In this document: one piece after another, positions 44,401 to 52,422 of the stretch
How the letters are laid out: every line of letters begins with the position of its first letter
How positions within the stretch are numbered: the first letter of the stretch is position 1
DNA from: Pseudomonas persica
GTDB lineage: Bacteria > Pseudomonadota > Gammaproteobacteria > Pseudomonadales > Pseudomonadaceae
NCBI RefSeq assembly: GCF_900291015.1
Contig: NZ_OLKL01000033.1
Span: forward strand, 217,341 to 281,340
DNA: 64,000 nt
Direction: 5' to 3'
The notes under the pieces: model-generated
The model's database searches: none
Seen by the model: the letters and a program-made list of their open reading frames with translations, nothing else
What the model was told of the DNA's origin: nothing
Translations under genes and position numbers: made by a program

Positions 44401-44613
44401 TTCATCATGGGTGTGGTTCCGCTGGTGTTCAGCTCCGGTGCCGGCTCGGAAATGCGCCATGCCATGGGTGTGGCGGTGTTCTCGGGAATGATCGGCGTGA
44501 CCGTGTTCGGCCTGTTCCTGACCCCGGTGTTCTTCTTCCTGATTCGCCGTTTCGTCGAGCGTCGCCAGGCCCGCAAGGCCGAGCACGTTCAAGTGCTGGA
44601 GAACCATGCATGA
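41434..44613 (+). CDS. mexF: RND efflux transporter MexF-like
   Basis: A 1059-residue resistance-nodulation-division pump with the usual two periplasmic loops and 12 helices. Family motifs are visible: FFITRPIFAAVLSLVLLIAG at the start, the proton-relay aspartates in LAIGIVVDDAIVVVENVERN, and GLACKNAILIVEFAKDEQ. Full length, no damage seen. MexF-type pumps export chloramphenicol, fluoroquinolones and quinolone signal precursors by family knowledge. The gene lies 12 bp after mexE and overlaps oprN by 4 bp. Confidence 0.95.
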   Translation: MNFSKFFITRPIFAAVLSLVLLIAGSISLFQLPISEYPEVVPPTVVVRANFPGANPKVIGETVAAPLEQAITGVENMLYMSSQSTADGKLTLTITFALGTDLDNAQVQVQNRVTRTQPKLPEEVTRIGITVDKASPDLTMVVHLTSPDNRYDMLYLSNYAILNIKDELARLGGVGDVQLFGMGDYSLRVWLDPNKTASRNLTASDVVAAIREQNRQVAAGQLGAPPAPGSTSFQLSINTQGRLVNEEEFENIIIRAGADGEITRLKDIARVELGSSQYALRSLLNNQPAVAIPIFQRPGSNAIEISDEVRAKMAELKKDFPEGMDYSIVYDPTVFVRGSIEAVVHTLFEALVLVVLVVILFLQTWRASIIPLMAVPVSLIGTFAVMHLFGFSLNALSLFGLVLAIGIVVDDAIVVVENVERNIGLGLKPLEATQKAMGEVTGPIIATALVLCAVFVPAAFISGLTGQFYKQFALTIAISTVISAFNSLTLSPALAAVLLKDHHAPKDRFSRFLEKLLGSWLFAPFNRFFDRASNRYVGGVRRVIRSSGIALFVYAGLMGLTYLGFSSTPTGFVPAQDKQYLVAFAQLPDAASLDRTEAVIKRMSEIALKQPGVADSVAFPGLSINGFTNSPNSGIVFTPLKPFDERKDPSQSAAAIAAALNAQFADIQDAYIAIFPPPPVQGLGTIGGFRLQIEDRGNLGYEALYKETQNIIAKSHNVPELAGLFTSYQVNVPQVDAAIDREKAKTHGVAITDIFDTLQVYLGSLYTNDFNRFGRTYQVNVQAEQQFRLDAEQIGQLKVRNNLGEMIPLATFLKVSNTSGPDRVMHYNGFITAEINGAAAPGYSSGQAEAAIEKLLEEELPNGMTFEWTDLTYQQILSGNTALFVFPLCVLLAFLVLAAQYESWSLPLAVILIVPMTLLSAITGVIVSGGDSNIFTQIGLIVLVGLACKNAILIVEFAKDEQAKGLDPLAAVLEACRLRLRPILMTSIAFIMGVVPLVFSSGAGSEMRHAMGVAVFSGMIGVTVFGLFLTPVFFFLIRRFVERRQARKAEHVQVLENHA

Positions 44614-46025
44614 ACCTGCTCAAACCCTTGACCCCGAGCCTGCTGGCGCTGGCCCTGGCGGCCTGCGCGGTAGGCCCGGACTACCAGGCCCCGGCCACCG
44701 AGCCCGCACAGCTGGCCAGCGAGGTACAGGCCAAGGCCTACGACCGTAGCCGCTTCGAAAGCCTGTGGTGGAAGCAGTTCGACGACCCGGTGCTGAACCA
44801 GTTGGTGCAGGCTTCGCTGGACGGCAACCGTGACCTGCGCGTGGCCTTCGCCCGCCTGAAATCGGCCCGTTCGATCCGTGAAGACGCCGAGAACGATCAA
44901 TTCCCGGTGCTCACCAGCCGCGTCAGCAGCGACATCGGCAAGGGCCAGGTCCCCGGCCAGACCACGCAACGGGTGAACAGTGAGCGCTATGACCTGGGCC
45001 TGGACATGGCCTGGGAGCTTGACCTGTTTGGCCGCATCCAGCGCCAGATCGAAGCCAGCGAAGCCCAGGAAGCGGTAGCAGCGGCCGACCTGCAGCAGCT
45101 GCAGGTCAGCCTGATCGCCGAGCTGGTCGATGCCTACGGCCAGCTGCGCGGCGCGCAGTTGCGCGAGAAGATCGCCCTGGCCAACCTCAAGACCCAGCAG
45201 GAATCGCGGGCCATCACCGTAACCCTGCGCGATGCCGGTGTGGGCAACGACCTCGACGTGGTGCGTGCCGATGCGCGCCTGGCCGGGGTGGAAGCCACCG
45301 TACCGCAACTGCAGGCGGAACAGGCACGCGCGCGGCATCGCATCGCCACCCTGCTCGGCCAGCGCCCGGATGCGCTCAGCGTCGACCTGTCGCCCAAAGC
45401 CCTGCCGGCGATTGCCAAGGCACTGCCGGTGGGTGACCCGGGGGAACTGCTGCGCCGCCGCCCGGACATCCGCAGCGCCGAACGCCAGCTGGCGGCCGCC
45501 ACCGCCAATGTTGGCGTGGCCACCGCCGACCTGTTCCCCCGTGTCAGCCTCAGCGGCTTCCTGGGCTTTACTGCCGCCCGCGGCTCGCAGATCGGCTCAT
45601 CGGCAGCCAATGCCTGGGCGCTGGGCCCGAGCATCACCTGGGCCGCCTTCGACCTGGGCAGCGTGCGCGCCCGCCTGCGCGGTGCCAAGGCCGATGCCGA
45701 AGGGGCGCTGGCCAACTACGAACAGCAGGTGTTGCTGGCCCTGGAAGAATCGGCCAATGCCTTCAGCGATTACGACAAGACCCAGCAACGGCTGTTGTCG
45801 CTGATGCGCCAGAGCGACGCCAGCCGCAAGGCGGCGCAACTGGCCTCGATTCGTTATCGCGAGGGCACGGTGGACTACCTGGTGCTGCTCGATGCCGAGC
45901 GTGAGCGGCTGAGCGCTGAAGATGCGCAAGCCCAGGGTGAGGTCGAGCTGTACCGCGGCATCGTCTCGATCTACAAGGCGCTGGGTGGCGGCTGGCAACC
46001 GGAGACTGTAGCCAGCTCGCACTGA
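44610..46025 (+). CDS. oprN: Outer-membrane efflux channel OprN-like
   Basis: A 471-residue TolC-type outer membrane factor. Lipobox LALAACAVGPDYQ (Cys about 19), then two long coiled helical hairpins rich in ALKL, with the OMF repeats WELDLFGRIQRQIEASEA and GNDLDVVRADARLAG. It completes the tripartite pump with MexE and MexF. The ATG overlaps the mexF stop (ATGA), so it is co-translated. A terminator follows at 46075. Confidence 0.93.
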   Translation: MNLLKPLTPSLLALALAACAVGPDYQAPATEPAQLASEVQAKAYDRSRFESLWWKQFDDPVLNQLVQASLDGNRDLRVAFARLKSARSIREDAENDQFPVLTSRVSSDIGKGQVPGQTTQRVNSERYDLGLDMAWELDLFGRIQRQIEASEAQEAVAAADLQQLQVSLIAELVDAYGQLRGAQLREKIALANLKTQQESRAITVTLRDAGVGNDLDVVRADARLAGVEATVPQLQAEQARARHRIATLLGQRPDALSVDLSPKALPAIAKALPVGDPGELLRRRPDIRSAERQLAAATANVGVATADLFPRVSLSGFLGFTAARGSQIGSSAANAWALGPSITWAAFDLGSVRARLRGAKADAEGALANYEQQVLLALEESANAFSDYDKTQQRLLSLMRQSDASRKAAQLASIRYREGTVDYLVLLDAERERLSAEDAQAQGEVELYRGIVSIYKALGGGWQPETVASSH

Positions 46026-46074
46026 TACCCCCCGTTTCAACGACTCCTTTGGTTGGCTCCTCCCCCAACCGTTT

Positions 46075-46106
46075 GCCTCGCTGGCCTTGGTCCGCGGGGC
46101 TTTTTT
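46075..46106 (+). terminator. Rho-independent terminator of mexEF-oprN
   Basis: GCCTCGC (46075-46081) pairs with GCGGGGC (46094-46100) with one G-T wobble, followed by six T. It lies 50 bp after the oprN stop. Confidence 0.85.
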
Positions 46107-46202
46107 ATGCTGATTGAGGGTGTGTGCAGGGTGCATGCCTCTGGTTGCAATTACCCCCCGGCTAGCCCAAGCTCTGCCCTTCCCGCCGCCACGGATCAAT
46201 CG

Positions 46203-47258
46203 ATGCCCAGACGCCACCGCTACCTGATCGCCCTGCTGCTGTTGATCCTGGTATCGGCCCTGTTCGGCTACCTGTGGCGCGACGCCCCGCCAGCCCCGCC
46301 GAGCTTGCCGGCACACAGCTACGCCAAGGCCCTGCGTCTGGCCCATGAGGGCCAACCCGGCGCCGCGCGGGTGCTGTACCAACAACTGCAACGCACAGAC
46401 CTGCCGCCCATCCGCCGTGCGGCCTTGTACGCCGAGTTGCCCAACTACCCCTCGCCGCAAGCATTGAAACTCGCCCGTCAGGACCTGGAGCATGCCGACC
46501 CGCTGGTGCGCCGCGCGGCGATTGCCGGTACCCGTCGCCTGCTGCCGGCGGCGCAGCGCAGCCTGGTACTCGGCCCGCTGCTGGACGCCGACGAGCAAAG
46601 CGTACGCTTTGCTGCGGTAGACGCCCTGCTCGGCCTTGACCCCGATGAGATCGGCCTGTATTTCGGCCCGCTGCAGGTAGCCCTGGGGCAATACCAGCAG
46701 GCCCTGGAGCAACAACCCGAGGATGCCGACGCCCAGGTGCACCTGGCGCGCCTGTACCTGCACGAAAACGACTACACCCAGGCCGCCACCGCCCTGCAAC
46801 GCGCGCTGGCAGGCGCCCCCGGCAACCTCGACGCATTGGCGACCCAGGTACGCCTGCTGGAGCGCCAGGGCCATCACGACGCCTCGCGCCAGGTGCTGGG
46901 CAAAGCCCTGGCGCTAAGCCCCGACTCAGCCTTTCTGCAGTACGAGCTGGGGCTCTGGCTGAACCGCCACGAACAGCGCGAGTATGCCTTGCTGGCCTTG
47001 TCCCGCGCCGTCGAACTGGATCCAGACAACGCCGACTACCGCTATACACTGGCAGTCACCCTGCATGATCTGGAGCAACTCGACGCCGCGCAAAAGCAAC
47101 TGGAAACCGTGCTCAGCCGCCAGCCGGCCAATCGCCGGGCAAGGGTGTTGCTGATCCGGTACTGGAAGGAAACCGGCCAGTTGCAGAACGTGCAGGTGCT
47201 GCTGGCCGAGTTGGAGAGGCAGAACCCGGACGACCCCGTGCTGCAACAGGGCCTGTAG
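46203..47258 (+). CDS. Membrane-anchored TPR protein
   Basis: A 351-residue protein with an N-terminal transmembrane segment (YLIALLLLILVSALFGYLW), then helical repeats with HEAT-like character (about 60-150, DPLVRRAAIAGTRRLLPAAQ) and three to four TPRs (about 155-340, e.g. DADAQVHLARLYLHENDYTQAATALQRAL). It is probably held at the periplasmic face as a protein-protein scaffold. Residues 46-101 resemble a predicted cytochrome c-associated TPR fold, but this is weak. It begins just after the oprN terminator; its partner is unknown. Confidence 0.8.
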   Translation: MPRRHRYLIALLLLILVSALFGYLWRDAPPAPPSLPAHSYAKALRLAHEGQPGAARVLYQQLQRTDLPPIRRAALYAELPNYPSPQALKLARQDLEHADPLVRRAAIAGTRRLLPAAQRSLVLGPLLDADEQSVRFAAVDALLGLDPDEIGLYFGPLQVALGQYQQALEQQPEDADAQVHLARLYLHENDYTQAATALQRALAGAPGNLDALATQVRLLERQGHHDASRQVLGKALALSPDSAFLQYELGLWLNRHEQREYALLALSRAVELDPDNADYRYTLAVTLHDLEQLDAAQKQLETVLSRQPANRRARVLLIRYWKETGQLQNVQVLLAELERQNPDDPVLQQGL

Positions 47259-47280
47259 ACAACGCCCGGATTTTTGTTGA

Positions 47281-47302
47281 ACCCTGGGACTGCGCCCAGG
47301 GT
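47281..47302 (+). promoter_or_regulatory. Hairpin between the TPR gene and kinase gene
   Basis: ACCCTGGG (47281-47288) pairs with CCCAGGGT (47295-47302) around a 6-nt loop, 22 bp after the TPR stop. No T-run follows. It could reduce read-through into the kinase gene. Confidence 0.4.
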
Positions 47303-47338
47303 CCAGTGGATATCGGACCACCCTACAGGAGAGTCGTT

Positions 47339-48574
47339 TTGGCCAGTTCGTTGGCGCTGGACGAACGTGCGGTGATCCTGGCGCCCCCGCCATTAGCCGC
47401 AGATACTGCTCGCCTGCTTGCTTCCGCCGGTATCGACAGCCTGTGCGCGGTCGACCTGGCCAACCTGCAGGCCTGCCTGGTCGAAGGCGCAGGCCTGGCG
47501 ATCATTGCCGAGCAAGTGTTCAGCCAGGGCCCAAGCGCATTGCTGCAGGCCTTCATCGACCAGCAACCGTGCTGGTCGGACCTGCCCATCGTGCTGCTCA
47601 GCCAAGGCAGCCAAGCGGCCATGGGCTCGACCAACCACCCGGTGGGCAACCTACTGCTGGTCGCCCCGTTCGAAAACGCCCAACTGCTGCACATGACCCA
47701 GTCAGCCCTGCGCAACCGGCGCCGGCAGTACCTGGCGCGCGACCAGTTGCTTGACCTGCAGCAACGCCTGGACGCCCAGGCCGCGCCTTCTGGCGGAGAC
47801 CACGAGCGCAGCGAGTTCGCCCGCCACCAGACGCGCAAGATGGAAGCCATCGGCCAACTGGCCGGGGGGGTCGCCCATGACTTCAACAACCTGCTCACCA
47901 GCATTGGCGGTAGCTTCGAGCTGATCGACCGGCGCCTGCGCCAGGGCCGCAGCGATGGCCTGGACACCGTGCTGCGCATGGGCCGCGAGGCAGTTTCACG
48001 TGCCGCCCGCCTGACCCAGCGCCTCCTGGCCTTCTCTTCCCGGCAATCGCTGCACAGCCACCAGGTCGACCTGCACGGTCTGCTCCAGGCAAAGCGCCTG
48101 AAGGCCTGCCTGAGCCCGGCCGTGGTCCTGCAAGTGCGCATCGCCAAGGGCCTGTGGTCGGTCGAAGCCGATGACCAGCAGTTGCAGGAAGCCCTCGACA
48201 ATGTGCTGCTCAATGCCTGCGAAGCCATGCCCGGTGGCGGTCAGCTGCAGATCGAGGCGAGTAACCAGCACATCGGCATCGGGCAATTTGCCGGCGGCGC
48301 CCTGTGCCCCGGTGACTACGTGCGCCTGCGCATCATCGATGACGGCCAGGGCATGGCGCAAAGCACGCTGGAGCATGCCTTCGAGCCGTTCTTCAGCACC
48401 AAGGCGATCGGCCAGGGCATCGGTCTGGGCCTGTCGATGGTGTACGTCTTCAGCAAGCAATCCCGCGGCCATGTCACCTTGCACAGCCAGATCGGCCAAG
48501 GTACCCGGGTGGATCTGTACCTGCCTCGCCATGTCGGCCAGGCCCAGGTGAGGCAGATTCTGGGCAAGCCCTGA
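47339..48574 (+). CDS. Cytosolic sensor histidine kinase with N-terminal receiver-like region
   Basis: A 411-residue soluble kinase with no membrane helix. Residues about 1-110 (AVILAPPPLAADTARLL..., DLPIVLLSQGS) look like a receiver fold but lack a clear phosphoacceptor aspartate. A coiled linker leads to HisKA MEAIGQLAGGVAHDFNNLLTSIGGSFELI (His about 175) and the ATPase with DNVLLNACEAMPGGG, DDGQGMA and GQGIGLGLSMVYVFSKQ. A TTG start at 47339 with AGGAGAG at 47327 fits best; a GTG farther upstream is possible. It converges on the receiver gene at 48581. Confidence 0.85.
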   Translation: MASSLALDERAVILAPPPLAADTARLLASAGIDSLCAVDLANLQACLVEGAGLAIIAEQVFSQGPSALLQAFIDQQPCWSDLPIVLLSQGSQAAMGSTNHPVGNLLLVAPFENAQLLHMTQSALRNRRRQYLARDQLLDLQQRLDAQAAPSGGDHERSEFARHQTRKMEAIGQLAGGVAHDFNNLLTSIGGSFELIDRRLRQGRSDGLDTVLRMGREAVSRAARLTQRLLAFSSRQSLHSHQVDLHGLLQAKRLKACLSPAVVLQVRIAKGLWSVEADDQQLQEALDNVLLNACEAMPGGGQLQIEASNQHIGIGQFAGGALCPGDYVRLRIIDDGQGMAQSTLEHAFEPFFSTKAIGQGIGLGLSMVYVFSKQSRGHVTLHSQIGQGTRVDLYLPRHVGQAQVRQILGKP

Positions 48575-48580
48575 AACGCA

Positions 48581-49006
48581 TTACTCCTCAAGCATGCGTA
48601 ACGCCTGGTCGGCAAGGTCCGCCAGCGGGAACGGCTTGTTCATCAATGCCGTGCCCGGCTGTTCGAGCAACTGTGCTTCGATCGGCTGATCCGCGTAACC
48701 AGTGATGAACAGGATCTTCTGCTGCGGCAGCTGCATGCGCATGGCCTTGGCCACCTGGCGACCACCGAAACCACCCGGCAAGCCGATGTCGGTGATCACC
48801 AGGTCGAACGGGCCACCATTGCGGAAGCGCTCCAGCGCACTATTGGCATCACCCACCTCAGTGACTTCGAAACCACGCTCGGTCAGGTACTCGCGCATGA
48901 CCGCACGCAATCCGAGCTCGTCATCGACCAGCAACAGCCGTTCCCCCCCAGCCATGCGCTGGGAGCGCTGTGTCAGCGCGGGAGCCTCGGGTACCGGGCA
49001 TGGCAC
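48581..49006 (-). CDS. Stand-alone receiver (CheY-like) response regulator
   Basis: A 141-residue receiver with no output domain: acidic pocket in LLLVDDELGLR, phosphoacceptor in LVITDIGLPGGFGG, Thr in FITGYADQ, Lys in MNKPFPLADL. It overlaps the end of the PAS kinase at 48973 by 34 bp and is translated after AAGGTG, so it is coupled to that kinase. It may also serve the kinase at 47339, whose gene ends 6 bp away. Confidence 0.9.
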   Translation of the reverse strand: MPCPVPEAPALTQRSQRMAGGERLLLVDDELGLRAVMREYLTERGFEVTEVGDANSALERFRNGGPFDLVITDIGLPGGFGGRQVAKAMRMQLPQQKILFITGYADQPIEAQLLEQPGTALMNKPFPLADLADQALRMLEE

Positions 49007-50598
49007 CTTGGAAAAAGCATGGAGACCTTGGTGCCCCGGTTCGGCGCCGACTCGATCCAGGCGTAGCCCCCCGACTGGCCGACAAAGCCATACACCATCG
49101 ACAAGCCAAGCCCTGAGCCGCGCCCGAGGGGCTTGGTGGTGAAGAACGGTTCGAAGGCCCTGGCAATGTCCACCTCCGGCATGCCATGGCCATCATCCTC
49201 CACATGCAAGGCAACGTAGTCGCCTGGCGGCAGGCCGTCCTCATCCGGGAAACACGTCTTCAACCGCTTGTTGACGGTGCGCAGCGTGACATTGCCACGT
49301 TCCAGGCACGCTTCGCGGGCGTTGGCGCAAAGATTGATCAAGGCATTTTCAAGCTGGGAAACATCCAGGTTCACCGCCCACGGCGTAACATCCAGTTGCC
49401 AGTGCAAATGCATTTCGGCGCCCAGCGTGCGCAGCAACAGTGGTTCGCTCAGCCGTAATTGCCGGTTGAGGTCCAGCGGTTTGGGAGCCAACGGTTGATG
49501 ACGGGAAAACGCCAGCAAGCGATGGGTCAGCTCCATGGCCCGCTGCACCGAATCACGCGCCACCTCGACATAGGCCTCTACCCGTTCCAGTCGTCCTTCC
49601 TGCAGGCGCCGTTGCAGCAATTCGAGGCTGCCACCGATCCTGGACAGCAAGTTGTTCATTTCATGGCCCATGCCCCCGGCCAACTGGCCAACCAGCTCCA
49701 GGCGTTCGTTGTTGCGCATCAGGGCTTCGGATTGACGAGCGGCCTCTTCACGGTCCTCGGTGATGTCCCGGCCCACCGCAGTCAGCAGGCTGCCATCGAA
49801 GCGCGCGCTCCAGCGAAACCAGTGGTAATGGCCATCGCGGTGACGCAGGCGGGTCTCCAACTGCTCGGTGTTGCTGTACTGCAGGAACCCGGACACGGCC
49901 ATCTGTACTTCGGCACGATCCGCCGGATGCACCAGTTCCAGTACCGGAGCGTCCCGTACCTGCTCCTCGGTCCAACCCAGAATGCGGTACCAGGCGGGGT
50001 TGGCGGCATGCACCTTCAGCTCGGGAGTTACCGTCATCATCGCATCGCACGACAACTGCCAGAACTGCTCGCGCCAATGGCGGTAGGCCTCAACACTGGC
50101 GGTGGTCTCGATCACCGTGTGCAGAAACCCCGCCACGCTGCCCAGCTCATCACGAATCGGCGCATAACCGAACGCACACCACAACGGCTCCATGCCTTCG
50201 CCGCAGACAATACGCAGCGGTGGGTCCTCGACAAAACTCGAGCGCCCTTCAAGCGCCTTGAACACCCAAGGCCCCATCGCCGGCCATGCATCGCTCCACA
50301 GCGCATCGAAGGCCAGGCCCAATGCATCCAGGGCTACCGGCCGCAACGCCCGATAGGCATCGTTGTGGATCACGCTAAGGTCTGGCCCCCAGACCACAGC
50401 ACAGGGGAACGGTGACAAGTGCATCATGTCGACGGCAATGCGTAACGAGGCCGGCCAGCGCGGCAATGGCCCGAGCGATGTGCGCCCCCAGTCGAAACGT
50501 GCAATTCGTTCGCCCATCAGGTCGACCGGTGTCAACACCGGCGGTGGCTGGATGACCTGCAGCGCAGGCTGGCGCGGCGTACCGTTTGCGACCACCAT
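48973..50598 (-). CDS. Double-PAS sensor histidine kinase (cytosolic)
   Basis: A 541-residue kinase without membrane helices. Two PAS-type domains (about 40-165, with PLPRWPASLRIAVDMM and FPCAVVWGPDLSVIHNDAYRAL; and about 175-290, with PAWYRILGWTEEQV and GHYHWFRWSARF) precede HisKA with LVGQLAGGMGHEMNNLLSRIGGSLELL (His about 321) and the ATPase with NALINLCANAREACLERGN, DDGHGMP and GRGSGLGLSMVYGFVGQ. It is homologous, in kinase core, to 47339. The first PAS region is typical of kinases near CheB/LOV families. The signal is unknown. GGAG precedes ATG 50598. Confidence 0.88.
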   Translation of the reverse strand: MVVANGTPRQPALQVIQPPPVLTPVDLMGERIARFDWGRTSLGPLPRWPASLRIAVDMMHLSPFPCAVVWGPDLSVIHNDAYRALRPVALDALGLAFDALWSDAWPAMGPWVFKALEGRSSFVEDPPLRIVCGEGMEPLWCAFGYAPIRDELGSVAGFLHTVIETTASVEAYRHWREQFWQLSCDAMMTVTPELKVHAANPAWYRILGWTEEQVRDAPVLELVHPADRAEVQMAVSGFLQYSNTEQLETRLRHRDGHYHWFRWSARFDGSLLTAVGRDITEDREEAARQSEALMRNNERLELVGQLAGGMGHEMNNLLSRIGGSLELLQRRLQEGRLERVEAYVEVARDSVQRAMELTHRLLAFSRHQPLAPKPLDLNRQLRLSEPLLLRTLGAEMHLHWQLDVTPWAVNLDVSQLENALINLCANAREACLERGNVTLRTVNKRLKTCFPDEDGLPPGDYVALHVEDDGHGMPEVDIARAFEPFFTTKPLGRGSGLGLSMVYGFVGQSGGYAWIESAPNRGTKVSMLFPRCHARYPRLPR

Positions 50599-50772
50599 CG
50601 TGACTCCAGCAGGGTTCAGGAAAGAGTACGGGCGCCCCCGTGAATGTCGTTCACGTTAGCACAACACACGCCACGCAATAATGGCGTACTCGCACCTGAC
50701 AGCTATGCTCATTAGGTTTTCCCTCGGGCCAGGGAGCAACGGCCCATTCAGGTTGCCGACGGGAGCGTGGTC

Positions 50773-51459
50773 ATGAGCAAGAAAATGCTGGTAGTGCTGA
50801 CCAATACAGCCAAGTATCCGACCCTCAGGCGGGCGACCGGGTTGTGGCTGGGGGAAGCCGTGCACTTTGTCGAAAAAGTCGAAAAGGCCGGCTACACGGT
50901 CGATTATGTCAGCCCGCTGGGCGGCTACGTACCCGTCGACCCGCACAGCCTGCAAATGGCTCCCGACCTGGACTGGCAGTGGTATGACGACAAGCGCTTC
51001 ATGACCCGCCTGGGCAATACCTTGAGCCCTGGCCAGGTAAAGGCCGAAGAATACGGCGTCATCTACTACACCGGCGGTCACGGGGTAATGTATGACTTTG
51101 CCGACAATCAACCGCTGCAAGAGCTGGCACGCCGGGTCTACGAGAACAAGGGCATTGTCGCAGCGGTCTGCCATGGCGTTGTCGGCCTGCTGAACATCAA
51201 GCTCAGCGACAACAGCCTGTTGCTGAAGGACCGTCAGGTGACCGGTTTCTCCAATACCGAGGAAAAGCTGGCCGAACTGGACAAGGTAGTCCCTTTCCTG
51301 ACGGAAAACGAGCTGGGCGCCCGCGGCGGTAACTACAGCAAGCATGATGACCCGTGGCAGCCGTATGTGGTTGCCGATGATCGGCTGATCACCGGGCAGA
51401 ACCCCGCGTCCACAGGCCCGCTGGCCGAGAAAGTGCTCGCGAAACTCAAGGGCCGTTAG
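50773..51459 (+). CDS. DJ-1/PfpI-type protein (HchA-like)
   Basis: A 228-residue type 1 glutamine amidotransferase-like protein. The nucleophile elbow is AAVCHGVVGLLN (Cys about residue 136), and the VIYYTGGHGVMYDF block holds the conserved glycine-histidine site. Its length fits the HchA/DJ-1 group with deglycase or glyoxalase III activity; the specific activity is not fixed. ATG 50773 is preferred over a GTG at 50767; GGGAG is upstream. It appears to be a single gene. Confidence 0.85.
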   Translation: MSKKMLVVLTNTAKYPTLRRATGLWLGEAVHFVEKVEKAGYTVDYVSPLGGYVPVDPHSLQMAPDLDWQWYDDKRFMTRLGNTLSPGQVKAEEYGVIYYTGGHGVMYDFADNQPLQELARRVYENKGIVAAVCHGVVGLLNIKLSDNSLLLKDRQVTGFSNTEEKLAELDKVVPFLTENELGARGGNYSKHDDPWQPYVVADDRLITGQNPASTGPLAEKVLAKLKGR

Positions 51460-51592
51460 CGGCCTACGCCGGGCTTCCGGATTTCCCATAACGCGCACTG
51501 CACCCGGCCTACAGCCGGCCGGTCATTGAATACATAGGCTCAGGGTTCAACTGTTCACCACGAACAGTTTCGGACCGGAGAGCGATTGGCCT

Positions 51593-52399
51593 ATGTCGAA
51601 AATCATGCACGCCGGGCGCAGCTTGCTGGAACTGCTGCTGCTCATCGCCTTGGGCCTGGTGCCCGTGGTTTCAGGGTTGCTGGTGATGGTTTTCCAGCTG
51701 GAAACGAAACTCGCGGAGAACGCGAAAATTTCGGTCCAGGAGGCGGTTTTCAGTGTCGATCAGGCGCTGGACCGCATGCACGAAACCGCGCTTCAGGCCC
51801 TGCCCTTTGCGGGCAAACCGTGCAACGACGTCATCGGCACGTTGCAGGACCAGGTGGCCAGCCGCTCCATGGTGCGCTCGTTGTCCCTGCTCAAAGGCAA
51901 CCAGGCCTACTGCAGCACCACATCGGATTCACTGGCTGACTTGTCGACCTTTGCCCTGTCCGGCCGCCAGGTCGAACTGGCCTACGGCTCAGAAGCAGCA
52001 CCGAACAAATTGCTGGTCAACTTTTACCTGGATGGCAACGACAATGGTGTCATAGTGACCGCCTACGCCATGCAGCTACGCAACGAACTGGACGCGTTCC
52101 AGGACGGCTTGACGCTGCTGCTGGAGTTTGCTGACCGGTACATCTGGAGCCACGGAGACAGCCGCGACAGGCAGCCTCCCTCTCAGTCCGAATTCACCGC
52201 AAGCGCGCTTTCGGTCAAATATGGCTATCAGGTCAAGGGCGGCTACGCCCAAGGCTATACTGCCCGGGAAGCCCGCCAGTCGATGCTGCAAATCCTGCCT
52301 TCGCTGATGCTGGTGGGAATCGTGACAGGCTCGATTGTCTATCTGACCCTGTTCAGAGCGCGGGTCAACCGGCGAGGTACCACCGCCAACCATGCATGA
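51593..52399 (+). CDS. CSS-motif sensor protein with no effector domain
   Basis: A 268-residue membrane protein with a transmembrane helix (about 12-35, LLELLLLIALGLVPVVSGLLVMVF), a periplasmic domain with two cysteines (PCNDVIG about 76 and YCSTTS about 106) and a second helix (about 235-255, LPSLMLVGIVTGSIVYLTLF). This is the CSS-domain layout (PF12792-type) that normally precedes an EAL domain in redox-sensing phosphodiesterases, but only 13 residues follow the second helix. It closely matches the N-terminal half of the protein at 53800-55386. It may be a stand-alone sensor or a remnant. It lies before hpd and converges on it. Confidence 0.75.
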   Translation: MSKIMHAGRSLLELLLLIALGLVPVVSGLLVMVFQLETKLAENAKISVQEAVFSVDQALDRMHETALQALPFAGKPCNDVIGTLQDQVASRSMVRSLSLLKGNQAYCSTTSDSLADLSTFALSGRQVELAYGSEAAPNKLLVNFYLDGNDNGVIVTAYAMQLRNELDAFQDGLTLLLEFADRYIWSHGDSRDRQPPSQSEFTASALSVKYGYQVKGGYAQGYTAREARQSMLQILPSLMLVGIVTGSIVYLTLFRARVNRRGTTANHA

Positions 52400-52422
52400 C
52401 GGCGGCGGTACTCCAAGGCGAA

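Noticed and set aside
42622-44607. 661-residue antisense frame over mexF
   Set aside because: The mexF protein is full length with all RND motifs; the antisense translation is charged and low-complexity, as is typical of shadows.
50600-50770. Sigma-54-like TGGCGTGTGTTGTGC on the minus strand before the PAS kinase
   Set aside because: Spacing is right, but both the -24 and -12 boxes have wrong bases (TGGCGT, TGTGC).
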